Positions 1 through 8,345 of a stretch of DNA of 64,000 nt are shown one piece after another (the stretch's first letter is position 1; every line of letters begins with the position of its first letter). Made by a program: the position numbers and the translations under genes. The DNA comes from Rhodanobacteraceae bacterium (GTDB lineage Bacteria > Pseudomonadota > Gammaproteobacteria > Xanthomonadales > Rhodanobacteraceae): contig JAEUPP010000013.1 in the NCBI GenBank assembly GCA_016790075.1, forward strand, positions 1 to 64,000, given 5' to 3'. Below the pieces are notes generated by a model. It worked only from the letters and a program-made list of their open reading frames with translations, ran no database searches and was not told the DNA's origin.

Positions 1-1
1 C

Positions 2-463
2 GACAAGATCATGCGCCGCGCCGCGACGGCACACGCGGACCAGGCCCCCGGCCCGGCGCGCGTCGCGGCGGTCTGCGCCAGGGCCGTGCGTTCCATCGTG
101 CGTTCGGCCCCGCTACGCCGCTTCCTGCGCGATGACGCCGAGCACGCGCTGCGCCTGCTGACTTCCAAGCAGGGCCCGGTGCAGGCGCGCGCTATCGAGC
201 GCGTACGCACGCTGCTGGAGACCGAGGCACGCAGTGGCGCACTGCCCCTGACGATCGAAGTCGGCACGCTGGCCTACCTCGTGGTGCGCCTGTGCGAATC
301 CTTCATCTATGCCGATGCGATCAGCGACCGCCGCGTCGACGCCAACGATGCGGCGCTCGCGGTCGAGCTGCTGCTGTCCGGCCGCGTAGCGGCGAGCGCA
401 GCAGCGCCGAAAAAGACGGCGCGAGGTCGCGGCGTCAGTGCCACGACCGCGCCGGGCCGCTGA
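2..463 (+). CDS. TetR-family regulator, C-terminal part (QsdR-type), cut by window start
   Basis: The frame is open from the first base, so the gene begins upstream and only its C-terminal ~154 residues are seen. The helical stretch with VRSIVRSAPLRRFLRDDAEH, LRLLTSKQGPVQARAIERV and LAYLVVRLCESFIYADAI matches the ligand-binding C-terminal domain of TetR regulators of the QsdR type as I remember it; the DNA-binding helix-turn-helix would lie outside the window. After about residue 130 the protein ends in a basic, Ala/Lys-rich tail. Its target is unknown; TetR proteins often repress a neighbouring or divergent gene, which is not visible here. Confidence 0.75.
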   Translation, partial: DKIMRRAATAHADQAPGPARVAAVCARAVRSIVRSAPLRRFLRDDAEHALRLLTSKQGPVQARAIERVRTLLETEARSGALPLTIEVGTLAYLVVRLCESFIYADAISDRRVDANDAALAVELLLSGRVAASAAAPKKTARGRGVSATTAPGR

Positions 464-643
464 GGGCGCAAGGGCGGCAATCGCGTGCAGAAACCCCGCA
501 GCGCAGTGGTGCCGGGCGTGGCGGCACGTGGGCTTTGCAGCGCGGCATTGCAAGGCGCGCCAGGGCAGTAACAAATCTGCAACACGCCACACCTAGGCTC
601 CTGCGCCACGGCCAGCATGGCCGCACCAGCCCGGGCTTTCCGC

Positions 644-1150
644 ATGATTGCTGTTCGACTGCTCGCCGCATCGGCGCTGTACCTGTGCGTGTCCGTGACT
701 ATCTCCGTGACTATCGCGGCGGAGCCCTACACCAACATCGAACAGGCATTTACCCGCGAAGAGCTGCACGAAACTGGCCTTGATGGCCTGACCCCGCAGC
801 AGCTTGCGCGCCTCAACCAGCTCCTGCGCGAGAAACAGGAAAGCGCCTATGCCGGTACTGCATCCGGCTCCACCGCAGATCCACCCGCCCGCGAAGGGCA
901 GCGGCTGGCCGCGATGGACCTGGAACCCCGCATTATCAAGAGCCGGTTGCGCGGCAGGATCGATAGCTGGGCTCCCGGCAGTGAATTTCGCCTTGAGAAC
1001 GGGCAAACCTGGAAAGTGCTGAAGGGCGAGGCAAAGTTGCGCCAGGCGATGGACGCACCGGAGATTCTCGTCGTACCTGGCGTTGCCGGACGCTGGTTCC
1101 TTCAGGTTCACGAAGACTATCCGAAGGCTCGCGTATACCGGATCGACTGA
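644..1150 (+). CDS. Secreted protein of unknown function
   Basis: About 168 residues. I chose the ATG at 644 over the upstream in-frame ATG at 617 because it directly starts a normal signal peptide (MIAVRLLAASALYL..., cleavage near SVTIAAEP). The mature part has a helical segment (FTREELHETGLDGLTPQQLARL), a short low-complexity linker and a C-terminal beta-rich domain with FRLENGQTWKVLKG and VVPGVAGRWFLQV, ending KARVYRID. The C-terminal half looks like a small conserved domain, but I do not recognise a function. It is probably periplasmic. The 180 bases before it show no clear promoter. Confidence 0.7.
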   Translation: MIAVRLLAASALYLCVSVTISVTIAAEPYTNIEQAFTREELHETGLDGLTPQQLARLNQLLREKQESAYAGTASGSTADPPAREGQRLAAMDLEPRIIKSRLRGRIDSWAPGSEFRLENGQTWKVLKGEAKLRQAMDAPEILVVPGVAGRWFLQVHEDYPKARVYRID

Positions 1151-1341
1151 TCCCGTCACGTCAACGGCCGAAGCCCGTACAGGCCGCGGATGGTGCATGA
1201 CCCGCAACTGCGTGACCGGTGTCGCGTTGCGGATATCCGCCTGCCGGCGTTAACGGCCTGATTACGCGCGACAACCGGCAACCGGCAACAATGCGCCCGA
1301 AGCCGCCGCACTGGCGGGCATCACGGCCGGGAGTCTTGTAC

Positions 1342-2553
1342 GTGATCCGTTCCACCCTGTTTGCCTGCGCTGCCGCAACAGCCGCATTTGCCACGACGGC
1401 CGCAGCCGGCCCGATTGCCGAACGCATTGCGACAACGACCTTGACCTTGCCCTCGAACCTGGCTGCCGCCTCGGCAAGCTTCTGCCTCGGCGGCAACTGC
1501 AGCATCAGCCCGCGCCTATACCTTGCGCCGCGCAGCGACGGCAGCTATTGGCTGGGCTGGACCGGAAACGACGGTGCCGGCCACGTGAGCCTGCTGGCCA
1601 GCGGCAACATCCTGTCGACTTACAGCTATGCGGGCGAAGAAGTGCGCGGCCTGGTCGCACACGATGATGGCGGTTTCGCGCTGCTGCTGCGGCGTGGCAG
1701 CGATAACAGCATGCGTTTGAACCGGCGCGGCGCCGATGACACCAGCGTATTCACGACCGCACTGGCCAACACGGTGGCGATTGCCCAGATGAACACCGGT
1801 GATGCACGGCTGGCCTACGGCAATTCGCGCTACGCCGCCTACTTCGCCGTCCATGGCGTCAGCGGCAACTTCAACGGCCACGAAGGCGACCAGTTGACTT
1901 ATCTGTCCAGCACCGGCGCCGTGCTGAGCGGCGGCTGGAATTGGGGCTGTTCGCACCAGCTTGCGGGCCTTGTCGGCTATCACCCGGGGCTCAACACGTT
2001 CGGCGCGATTTGCCTGTCCGACTGCTATGCGAGCAAGGGTGTGCTGTACAACAACAGCCGCAATTTGTTTGCCATCGACGCGGCCTGCAACGGAACGACG
2101 TATGGCCAGTTCGGCCAGCTCGCCAACGGCGACAGCGCCTGGAAGCTGGCCTTCGTCGCACAGGACAGGCCCGGCTACGCCGCTCGCGGCGTCGGTTTTC
2201 TGAGTTTCACCAACAGCACCTCGACGGCGCCCGTCCTGACCTGGCTTACCAACACCAGCGGCGCTACCGAACGCGACCCTGTACTGGCCCGTATCGGTAC
2301 TGCAGCACCCGAGCGTTTTCTCGCGGGCTGGCGCGAAGGCGCGGTGTTCCGTCTCGGCATCGTGGACGGCAGCGGGACGTTCCTGACGCCCGTGGAAAGC
2401 ATCAGCGGAATTTCCTGGGGTGATCGGGACGACTCGCTGCGCAGCGCGCCAGGGCAGACGGTGGCCTGGGTCGCGGGCACACCCGGCACTCGCTCGCTGC
2501 GGCTACACGTGTATACCGAAAGCGATCGGATTTTCTCCGGCCGGTTTGAGTGA
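1342..2553 (+). CDS. Secreted protein of unknown function, possible beta-propeller
   Basis: About 403 residues from the GTG at 1342, chosen because it opens a signal peptide (IRSTLFACAAATAAFATTAAAG); in-frame starts further upstream (1219, 1291) would put a hydrophilic, Pro/Arg-rich stretch in front of it. The mature chain is Gly/Ser/Thr-rich with repeated short strands such as GSYWLGWTGNDGAG, DDGGFALLLRRGSDN and AAPERFLAGWREG, spaced like blades of a beta-propeller. Paired cysteines (CLGGNC, CLSDC, AACNG) suggest disulfides and export. No catalytic motif is recognised. It may be cell-surface or extracellular. Confidence 0.65.
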   Translation: MIRSTLFACAAATAAFATTAAAGPIAERIATTTLTLPSNLAAASASFCLGGNCSISPRLYLAPRSDGSYWLGWTGNDGAGHVSLLASGNILSTYSYAGEEVRGLVAHDDGGFALLLRRGSDNSMRLNRRGADDTSVFTTALANTVAIAQMNTGDARLAYGNSRYAAYFAVHGVSGNFNGHEGDQLTYLSSTGAVLSGGWNWGCSHQLAGLVGYHPGLNTFGAICLSDCYASKGVLYNNSRNLFAIDAACNGTTYGQFGQLANGDSAWKLAFVAQDRPGYAARGVGFLSFTNSTSTAPVLTWLTNTSGATERDPVLARIGTAAPERFLAGWREGAVFRLGIVDGSGTFLTPVESISGISWGDRDDSLRSAPGQTVAWVAGTPGTRSLRLHVYTESDRIFSGRFE

Positions 2554-2600
2554 ATGGTCTGAATGCCGGGACGGAATCGGCTCGGTATGCCGGTGCTGGT

Positions 2601-2769
2601 TCACTTGACCGTCAGCGCGGTCTGGCCTCTGCCGTTGCCGTAGAGGCCGCGCCAGAGCAATAGCGTGGCGTCGTCAACCTGGGTGGGCGGGTACAGGCCG
2701 CCAACGGGCGCCAGACGGTCGAGCGGGTCTCGCTGAAGCGGCACCCGGTAGGGTCGCCGCGAGGGCTGA
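2601..2769 (-). other. Possible short coding stretch after the TPR gene
   Basis: Just past the stop of the TPR gene, a different minus-strand frame stays open for ~56 codons with nearly all third positions G or C. It reads RRPYRVPLQRDPLDRLAPVG, then GLYPPTQVDDATLLLWRGLY, and ends GRGQTALTVK. There is no ATG; a GTG lies at the V of VPLQRD. It could be a very small gene, the end of a product joined to the TPR gene by a frameshift, or chance in GC-rich DNA. I include it because its composition looks protein-like. Confidence 0.3.
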
Positions 2770-2775
2770 TGGACC

Positions 2776-3912
2776 TCATGGCGTGTCGAGGGGGTGGTTC
2801 GTACTGTCCGCAGCGTTCGCCGATGGCCCGGCCCGCCTGGCTTCGGCCTGCCGCAACTGGTTGTGGTAGCGGGCCACGGTCGGATACCTGGCTACGAGGT
2901 CGCGCCAGCGGGCGATGGCTGTCCTCCGCCACGCTTCCTGCTCCTGGCCGGGCAGCTCGGACAAGCGGAACTCCGAAAACGCCAGGTCATCCAGCGATTC
3001 CGGCGTCCCGCCCAGCCGCTCCACCAACTGCCGGCTTATCTCCAGGCTCTCCCGGTACGCGCGTTCCGCGCTCGACCAGTCGCCTTGCGCTCTCGCCACC
3101 TGGCCCACGTTGTCCAAGGAAATCGACAGCTCGCGCCCCGCCGCAAGCGGCGTGGTCCTGTCCCGGGCAATGCGCAGTGCCTGCGCCGCCACCGAGGCCG
3201 CTTCGGCCAGGCGCCCCGATGTCAGCAACTCATCGATGGCCCTGCCCGCCAAGGGCAGAAACGCGGCCTTGCCGTCCCCCGTGGCTGTCGACCGCTCCCA
3301 GTCGGCGGCGGCGCCGGGATAGGCCAGGCCTCGACCAGGCGGCGCGGCGCTGATTGCCTGCTCGCTCGCGGCCGCGGCAACCGGTATCCCGCGCCGCGGA
3401 GAGGCCAGCCTGTGGCTCGCTGCCCGGACATGCCAAAGATCGGGCGCCATGCGCTGCGCATCGTCTCGCGCGTCCGCGGGCAATACGATCACGGCAGGGC
3501 GGCGCACCCGCTGTTCCAGCAAGAACCGGCGTTCGTTGAACCGGGCCAGAAACCGGCGGCGCGCGGCGCTCCAGCGCCGGTCGGCAGGCTGGGCATGCAG
3601 CAGGGCCCACAGCGAACCCGGCTGCGCCGCCTGTTCAGCCCAGCGTTCCAGCAGTTGATCCAGCCACGCCTCCGGCGTTTCGACAAAGCCGGCTGGGGCC
3701 TGGTCCAGGCGCAGCGTCTGCCCCTCCAGGGCCAGCCGCCGATTCAGCCAATCCACCAGGGCTATCGCCGGACCGATATCCGCGAACAGGAAGGTGATCG
3801 AGAAGCTGTCCGCCTGCCACTCAAGATGCCGCAGCAGGCCAACGGCCACCTCCTCCGGAATGCCATCAGGCAGCAGGTCGGTCGGCGGCTGGCTCATGGG
3901 CGTCCACGACAT
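2776..3912 (-). CDS. TPR protein paired with an ATPase, function unknown
   Basis: 378 residues (an alternative ATG lies five codons in). The N-terminal ~170 residues contain FADIGPAIALVDWLNRRL, then ARFNERRFLLEQRVRRPAVI and MAPDLWHVRAASHRLASP. This arrangement (a helix of arginines, a strand, then 'APDLW') is what I associate with partner or effector regions of STAND-type NTPases. Residues ~215-340 form tetratricopeptide helices (GRLAEAASVAAQALRIAR, GDWSSAERAYRESLEISR). Its start overlaps the end of the upstream ATPase by 47 bases, so the two are co-translated and probably work together. Role unknown; a conflict or signalling module is an inference. Confidence 0.65.
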   Translation of the reverse strand: MSWTPMSQPPTDLLPDGIPEEVAVGLLRHLEWQADSFSITFLFADIGPAIALVDWLNRRLALEGQTLRLDQAPAGFVETPEAWLDQLLERWAEQAAQPGSLWALLHAQPADRRWSAARRRFLARFNERRFLLEQRVRRPAVIVLPADARDDAQRMAPDLWHVRAASHRLASPRRGIPVAAAASEQAISAAPPGRGLAYPGAAADWERSTATGDGKAAFLPLAGRAIDELLTSGRLAEAASVAAQALRIARDRTTPLAAGRELSISLDNVGQVARAQGDWSSAERAYRESLEISRQLVERLGGTPESLDDLAFSEFRLSELPGQEQEAWRRTAIARWRDLVARYPTVARYHNQLRQAEARRAGPSANAADSTNHPLDTP

Positions 3913-5203
3913 GGCGCAGCAGTGGGTGCACGTCGTACCAGTCGCTGCCGTTGCGGTAGTTCAGGACCAGGCGATTGTCCAGGAAGTGCGCCAGCAGCGG
4001 CAGCTTGTCGTCGGCCTGCAGGCAGGTGTCGTGCGTGGCGGTGATGCGCTTGAGCCAATCCAGATGATCCGCTGGAATCGGCAGCATCTCGGCCCGGGCC
4101 GCGGTTTCGACATGAGCGACAGCAGCGGCATCCAGCGGCAGTTGGGCATCGTCGCGGACCGATGGCAGGCATTGCCGCAGCAACCTGAAAAATTCGCGCA
4201 GGTCGCCGCCCGAACTCAGCGCCAGGTGCTCAATGGCGTTTTCGGTGAACACCTGCGCCCAGGTCGCGTATCGCTGGGCGATGACACGCCGCATCAGGGC
4301 CAGGCCCTCCGGATCAACCTCCCGGCTGCGGTCCTTGAAGATATGGGTGCTGACCAGCCGGCGCACCGTGGCCCCGCCCATCAGGGCACCGGCACCCGCC
4401 GCCAGGATCGACAGGTACGGTGGCACGGTGTAGACCATGTGCAGGCGCGGAATGCGCAGGTGCTCGGCATGCGCGAAAAACAGGTTGCGCACGCTTTCAT
4501 ACACCTGCATGGCCTCCTCGCCCACGCCGCGTATGCGCTCGACCGAGTCGATGATCAGCGCCACTTTAAGGGCTGGGTTTCCGGTGGCTGCACGCATCGT
4601 GCTCACCGCCTCGGCAAAGAAGGCGTGGGCATCAGCAACGATCTGCGCCACATGGCCGCGGGCGGCCTGCTGTATACGTTGCTTGAAATCCGGGTCGTTT
4701 TTCAGCGAAGCCTTGATGTCGGCCACGCCTTCGATCTTGAGGCCCACTTCCTTGAACTCGACCTTGGCCTGCAGAAAGCTGGCGAGCCTCTCCCAGTAGC
4801 TGCGGTGAGCCAGCTGCTGCCCAAAGCGGGGATCTGCCGCGATGCGATCCGACAGTGCTCCCGCCATCGAGATCAGGAAATCGGTGATCTCGATTGGTTT
4901 GGTCAGCAGCACGTATTCGGACAGGTCAGCGTAGAAAGCCGCTACGCCCATGCTGTTCAGCGCGGCCTGCAGGCGTTTGAGCTCGGTGCTCTTGCCCGTG
5001 CCCCGCTGGCCGGTGAACAGGCAGACGCCGCCGCCTTCCTGGAAGTCGATCTCCGCAGCGATCTCACTCACCGCATCGGAGCCGGAGGCCGTGCGCTCGT
5101 TGATCTGTGCCACATAGACGGGATCGTCAGGCTCCAGCACCCGGTCATTCAGGGCGTTGTAAAGCGCCTTGAGTTCAATCCGTTTGTCGTTGGACAGCGG
5201 CAC
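3866..5203 (-). CDS. P-loop (STAND/AAA-like) ATPase
   Basis: 445 residues from a GTG at 5203, chosen because AGGAG sits seven bases upstream. The N-terminus (KALYNALNDRVLEPDDPVYV) precedes a Walker A motif, LFTGQRGTGKSTELKRL, near residue 67. A Walker B-like strand VALIIDSVERIRG near residue 220 has Asp-Ser where classical AAA proteins have Asp-Glu. SGGDLREFFRLLRQC around residue 335 resembles a sensor/winged-helix connection. The protein looks soluble. It overlaps the TPR gene behind it. No known operon (restriction, transposition, secretion) surrounds the pair, so its substrate is unknown. Confidence 0.7.
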   Translation of the reverse strand: MPLSNDKRIELKALYNALNDRVLEPDDPVYVAQINERTASGSDAVSEIAAEIDFQEGGGVCLFTGQRGTGKSTELKRLQAALNSMGVAAFYADLSEYVLLTKPIEITDFLISMAGALSDRIAADPRFGQQLAHRSYWERLASFLQAKVEFKEVGLKIEGVADIKASLKNDPDFKQRIQQAARGHVAQIVADAHAFFAEAVSTMRAATGNPALKVALIIDSVERIRGVGEEAMQVYESVRNLFFAHAEHLRIPRLHMVYTVPPYLSILAAGAGALMGGATVRRLVSTHIFKDRSREVDPEGLALMRRVIAQRYATWAQVFTENAIEHLALSSGGDLREFFRLLRQCLPSVRDDAQLPLDAAAVAHVETAARAEMLPIPADHLDWLKRITATHDTCLQADDKLPLLAHFLDNRLVLNYRNGSDWYDVHPLLRHVVDAHEPAADRPAA

Positions 5204-5350
5204 CCGGGTCTCCTGCTGAGTCTAGGAAGTTCAAACGCAGTTCTCGGGCAGTCTGTCGGGTAGGCAGCGGTCGCGCAAGCGCCGGTTCTGGCACGAACCG
5301 GTCGCCAGATCGCAGCAGTTCAAAGAGGTCGTTGCAGATCGTGGCGACAG

Positions 5351-5429
5351 ATCGTGGCCACCCACAACTCAGAATCCGCCTACTGGCAACCGGGTGGTTT
5401 TCCCAGGCAAGTTGCCCCCTGCTGCCCAT
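5351..5429. repeat. Dispersed ~75-bp repeat, copy A
   Basis: Begins GTGGCCACCCACAACTCAGA and contains GGTTTTCCC followed by AGTTGCCCCCT. It lies 3' of the pirin gene and 5' of the ATPase gene. The first 27 bases of its core are identical to copy C at 6451. A further shortened GTGGCCACCCAC follows at 5457. The rest of 5204-5506 holds no gene I can support. Confidence 0.75.
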
Positions 5430-5506
5430 GGGCTGCTGGAAACCGTGGCGGAAACCGTGGCCACCCACTCCACCCCTGACGCCATCCGACAACCAGCCAC
5501 CGCGCT

Positions 5507-6214
5507 TCATGCCGTCCGCGGCAGATCGAACACCAGCACCTCGGCGCCATTGCCCTGCGCGATCGTGATGCGGGCCTCATCCTCGTACAGCAATGCATCG
5601 CCGGCCTGCAGTGCTTGTCCGTTGACCGTTACGCTGCCGCGCACGATGTGTGCGTAGCCCAGGCGCCCCGGCGCCAACTCGTGCAATGCATGCTCGTCTG
5701 CGTCGAACAGGCCCGCGTACATCCATGCGTCCTGGTGGATGCGCACCGATCCATCACGGCCGTCGGGACTCACGACAAGGCGCAGGCGACCGCGCTTGTC
5801 CGCATCGGTATACGTCTTCTGCTCATAGGACGGTGTCAGGCTGGTACGCGACGGAATGATCCAGATCTGCAGGAAATGGGTAGTGCTGTCGCGGCTGTAG
5901 TTGAACTCCGAGTGGGTGACACCGGTGCCGGCGCTCATGCGCTGCACCTCGCCCGGCACGATGCTGGCCTCGTTGCCCAGGGAATCGCGGTGACCGAGCG
6001 CGCCCTGCAGTACGTAGCTGACGATTTCCATATCGCGATGACCATGCGTGCCGAAGCCCTGCCCTGCCTGCACACGGTCCTCGTTGATGACACGCAGTGG
6101 CCCCCAGTGCACGTGGCGCGGGTCGTTGTAGCCCGCGAACGAAAAACTGTGCCAGGAATCAAGCCAGCCATGGTTGGCATGGCCGCGCTCGGCGGCGGGT
6201 CGCAGCGTGATCAT
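5507..6214 (-). CDS. Pirin family protein (YhhW-like quercetinase)
   Basis: 235 residues from the ATG at 6214, which has GGAGGG about nine bases upstream; a longer reading to 6343 adds 43 unlikely residues that run into a repeat. The cupin N-terminal half carries DSWHSFSFAGY, the metal ligands FGTHGHRDMEIVSYV and SAGTGVTHSEFN, typical of pirins of the YhhW type, which bind a metal and can cleave quercetin in vitro; the physiological substrate is not known. The second cupin is weaker, as usual for the family. The gene stands alone, bracketed by three copies of one repeat, suggesting it may have arrived or moved with them. Confidence 0.88.
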   Translation of the reverse strand: MITLRPAAERGHANHGWLDSWHSFSFAGYNDPRHVHWGPLRVINEDRVQAGQGFGTHGHRDMEIVSYVLQGALGHRDSLGNEASIVPGEVQRMSAGTGVTHSEFNYSRDSTTHFLQIWIIPSRTSLTPSYEQKTYTDADKRGRLRLVVSPDGRDGSVRIHQDAWMYAGLFDADEHALHELAPGRLGYAHIVRGSVTVNGQALQAGDALLYEDEARITIAQGNGAEVLVFDLPRTA

Positions 6215-6328
6215 GGTTTGTTTCCCTCCGTTTTCGATGCCACGAAAGTAGGGACCGCCAACGGCCGGGAGAAGGCATCGAAGGCTGGAGACACTGTTCA
6301 TGGCGTAACGACAATGAACGGCCAGGAA

Positions 6329-6400
6329 ATCGTGGCCACCCACACCTCAGAGTATTCCTACTCCCCGCCGGGGTGTTTTCCCAGCCGAGCTGGCACAAAG
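6329..6400. repeat. Dispersed ~70-bp repeat, copy B
   Basis: Same orientation as copies A and C. Starts ATCGTGGCCACCCACACCTC and contains GGGGTGTTTTCCCAG. By eye it is about three-quarters identical to copy A, with no indels up to the TTTTCCC block. It sits 5' of the pirin gene. Confidence 0.65.
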
Positions 6401-6450
6401 CGCTGACGGGCTGCTGCAAGTACGCAGCAAGAGCCACCCGTCGCCCACCC

Positions 6451-6522
6451 GTGGCCACCCACAACTCAGAATCCGCCGACTCGCAACCAGGCTGTTTTCC
6501 TAGACGAGTTGCCCCCTACCGC
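6451..6522. repeat. Dispersed ~70-bp repeat, copy C
   Basis: Starts GTGGCCACCCACAACTCAGA, contains CTGTTTTCCTAG and AGTTGCCCCCT, and runs into the last codons of recD. Copies B and C fill most of the 300 bases between the pirin and recD genes; I see no gene there. Confidence 0.75.
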
Positions 6523-8345
6523 CGGCGGGCCTGCCGCAGCTTCGCGGCCAGCCCGCCAGCGCGCAGTACCGGTCGTGCCAGCGCGGCGTTGGCCACGTCG
6601 GCCGAGGCGCAGAGATCCAGCCGCTGCTTGGCGCGCGAGATCCCGGTATAGAGCAGCTGCCGCGACAAGATCCTGTGCGCCGGATCGGGCGGCAGCAGTA
6701 GCGCGGCATGGGCGTATTCCGAACCCTGGCTCTTGTGCACGGTGATCGCAAACGCGCCCTCGTGTGCCGGCAGCGAATCCGGCGGTAGAGCGCGTGCGTC
6801 CGGTTCGGTCTCGAACCAGACACGCAGGCGGCCATCGGCATCGGCAAGGCAGAGTCCAACGTCGCCGTTGAATAGCTGCAGGCCATAGTCGTTGCGCGCG
6901 ATCAGCACGGCGCGACCCGGGTACCAGGTAAGCTCCGGCGCGACGTTCCACAACGCCTTGAGCTCGGTTTCGATCAGCACGTTCAACGCCAGTGCACCAA
7001 AGGCATCTTCGCGCAGCGCGCAGAGCAACTGGCGCTGGGCCAGTGCGCGTAGCGCCTGCCGGGCCAGCACTGCGGGGCTGGACGCCGGTGGATCGAACAA
7101 CGAAGCCTGCACTGGCCGTTGCTGCGCCTGCGGCGCCTTCGTACTGGGCAAAACAGGACGAATCGGCAAGGCCGCCAGCTCAGTTGCCCAGTCGCGCGCG
7201 AAGGCACGCAAAGAAGCCGTATCAGCGACAGCACGTACCCGCACCGCCGGCGCGGCAGCGTTGAGGGCCGCGGCGAAAGCGGCGGGTTCGCCCTGGCGTA
7301 CGCTGTCGTTGAGCCGCGCGAGTTCCCGCTGCGCGCGGAAGCTGTGTTCGAGGCGCACGAGTTCCGGCGCGCCCTCACGCTCCAGTGCCGCGACGAGATC
7401 CATCAGCACCGAACCGGCCGCGACCGAGGTCAACTGGTCCGCGTCGCCGAGCAGGATCAGCGCAGCGGTATCGGGCACCGCATCGAGCAGGCCGCGCAAT
7501 GCCGCAAGGTCCAGCATCGACGCTTCGTCGACGACGACAATGTCGGCGGCCAGTGGCCGCGCGCGATGCCGCGTGAAGCGGTTGCGCTGCGGGTCGTAGC
7601 CCAGCAGCCGGTGCAAGGTCGACGCCGCATCCTCGGGAATCTGTGCAAGCAGCGGCTGCCAGGCGTCGGGCAGTGCATCCGTGCCGCTGCGCAGTGCGGC
7701 CTTGCCGGCACGTAGTGCCTGCAGCAGGCGCTGTGCCGCCTTGCCGGTCGGCGCCGCAAGCCGTATGCGCAGTGGCGACGGTGATGCGCGCAGTCGCATC
7801 AGCAGCAGGCGCAGCACCGTCGTGGTCTTGCCGGTGCCCGGGCCGCCGGTCAACACGAACAGGCGGCGCCCGACGGCCGCAGCCACCGCGTCGCGTTGGC
7901 GCTGCGCGGTGGCCGGCGCCTGGGCAAACAGCGTCGTCAGATCCGCAGTGAGTGCCTCCGGGCTGGGCAGCATCGCCGCCGCCCGCCGCTGCGCAATCGC
8001 CGCCGCGATTGCGCATTCGTCGGCGTAGTTGCGCCAGAGCGCAAAGCGACCATCCGCATCGATGACAAAAGGAGTGACTGCCCTGCCGTCGCCAACCAGC
8101 GGCTCGCGGCGCAACGCCTCGACCTCGGCGCCGGCCAGCGGCGGCATGCCGTGCCGACCGGCGCCGTCGCCCAGCAACGGCAGCGCAGCGTCGCCAGCCC
8201 CGTCGGCGTAGCTGGCCCAGCCCGCAACGGCGGCGAGCTCGGGCGACCCGCTGTGAACTCTTACCCAATGTTGCACAGCGCGATCCAGCGCACGCCAGAC
8301 AGGCGGCAGTTCCATCTCGTCGCGCAGCAGCGTATAGCGGCTCAC
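6516..8345 (-). CDS. recD: Exodeoxyribonuclease V alpha subunit RecD
   Basis: 609 residues, the usual length. RecD is the fast 5'-3' helicase of RecBCD, which processes double-strand breaks and degrades linear foreign DNA. Walker A LTGGPGTGKTTTVLRLL near residue 163 and VVDEASMLDLAALRG (motif II) are intact, and the C-terminal helicase motif AITVHKSQGSEYAHAALLLP is present. The start ATG overlaps the recB stop by four bases, so translation is coupled. The last codons lie within repeat copy C. Confidence 0.97.
   Translation of the reverse strand: MSRYTLLRDEMELPPVWRALDRAVQHWVRVHSGSPELAAVAGWASYADGAGDAALPLLGDGAGRHGMPPLAGAEVEALRREPLVGDGRAVTPFVIDADGRFALWRNYADECAIAAAIAQRRAAAMLPSPEALTADLTTLFAQAPATAQRQRDAVAAAVGRRLFVLTGGPGTGKTTTVLRLLLMRLRASPSPLRIRLAAPTGKAAQRLLQALRAGKAALRSGTDALPDAWQPLLAQIPEDAASTLHRLLGYDPQRNRFTRHRARPLAADIVVVDEASMLDLAALRGLLDAVPDTAALILLGDADQLTSVAAGSVLMDLVAALEREGAPELVRLEHSFRAQRELARLNDSVRQGEPAAFAAALNAAAPAVRVRAVADTASLRAFARDWATELAALPIRPVLPSTKAPQAQQRPVQASLFDPPASSPAVLARQALRALAQRQLLCALREDAFGALALNVLIETELKALWNVAPELTWYPGRAVLIARNDYGLQLFNGDVGLCLADADGRLRVWFETEPDARALPPDSLPAHEGAFAITVHKSQGSEYAHAALLLPPDPAHRILSRQLLYTGISRAKQRLDLCASADVANAALARPVLRAGGLAAKLRQARRR

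Noticed and set aside
5351-6522. CRISPR array
   Set aside because: The repeats are ~70 bp, few, imperfect and not regularly spaced; no cas genes.
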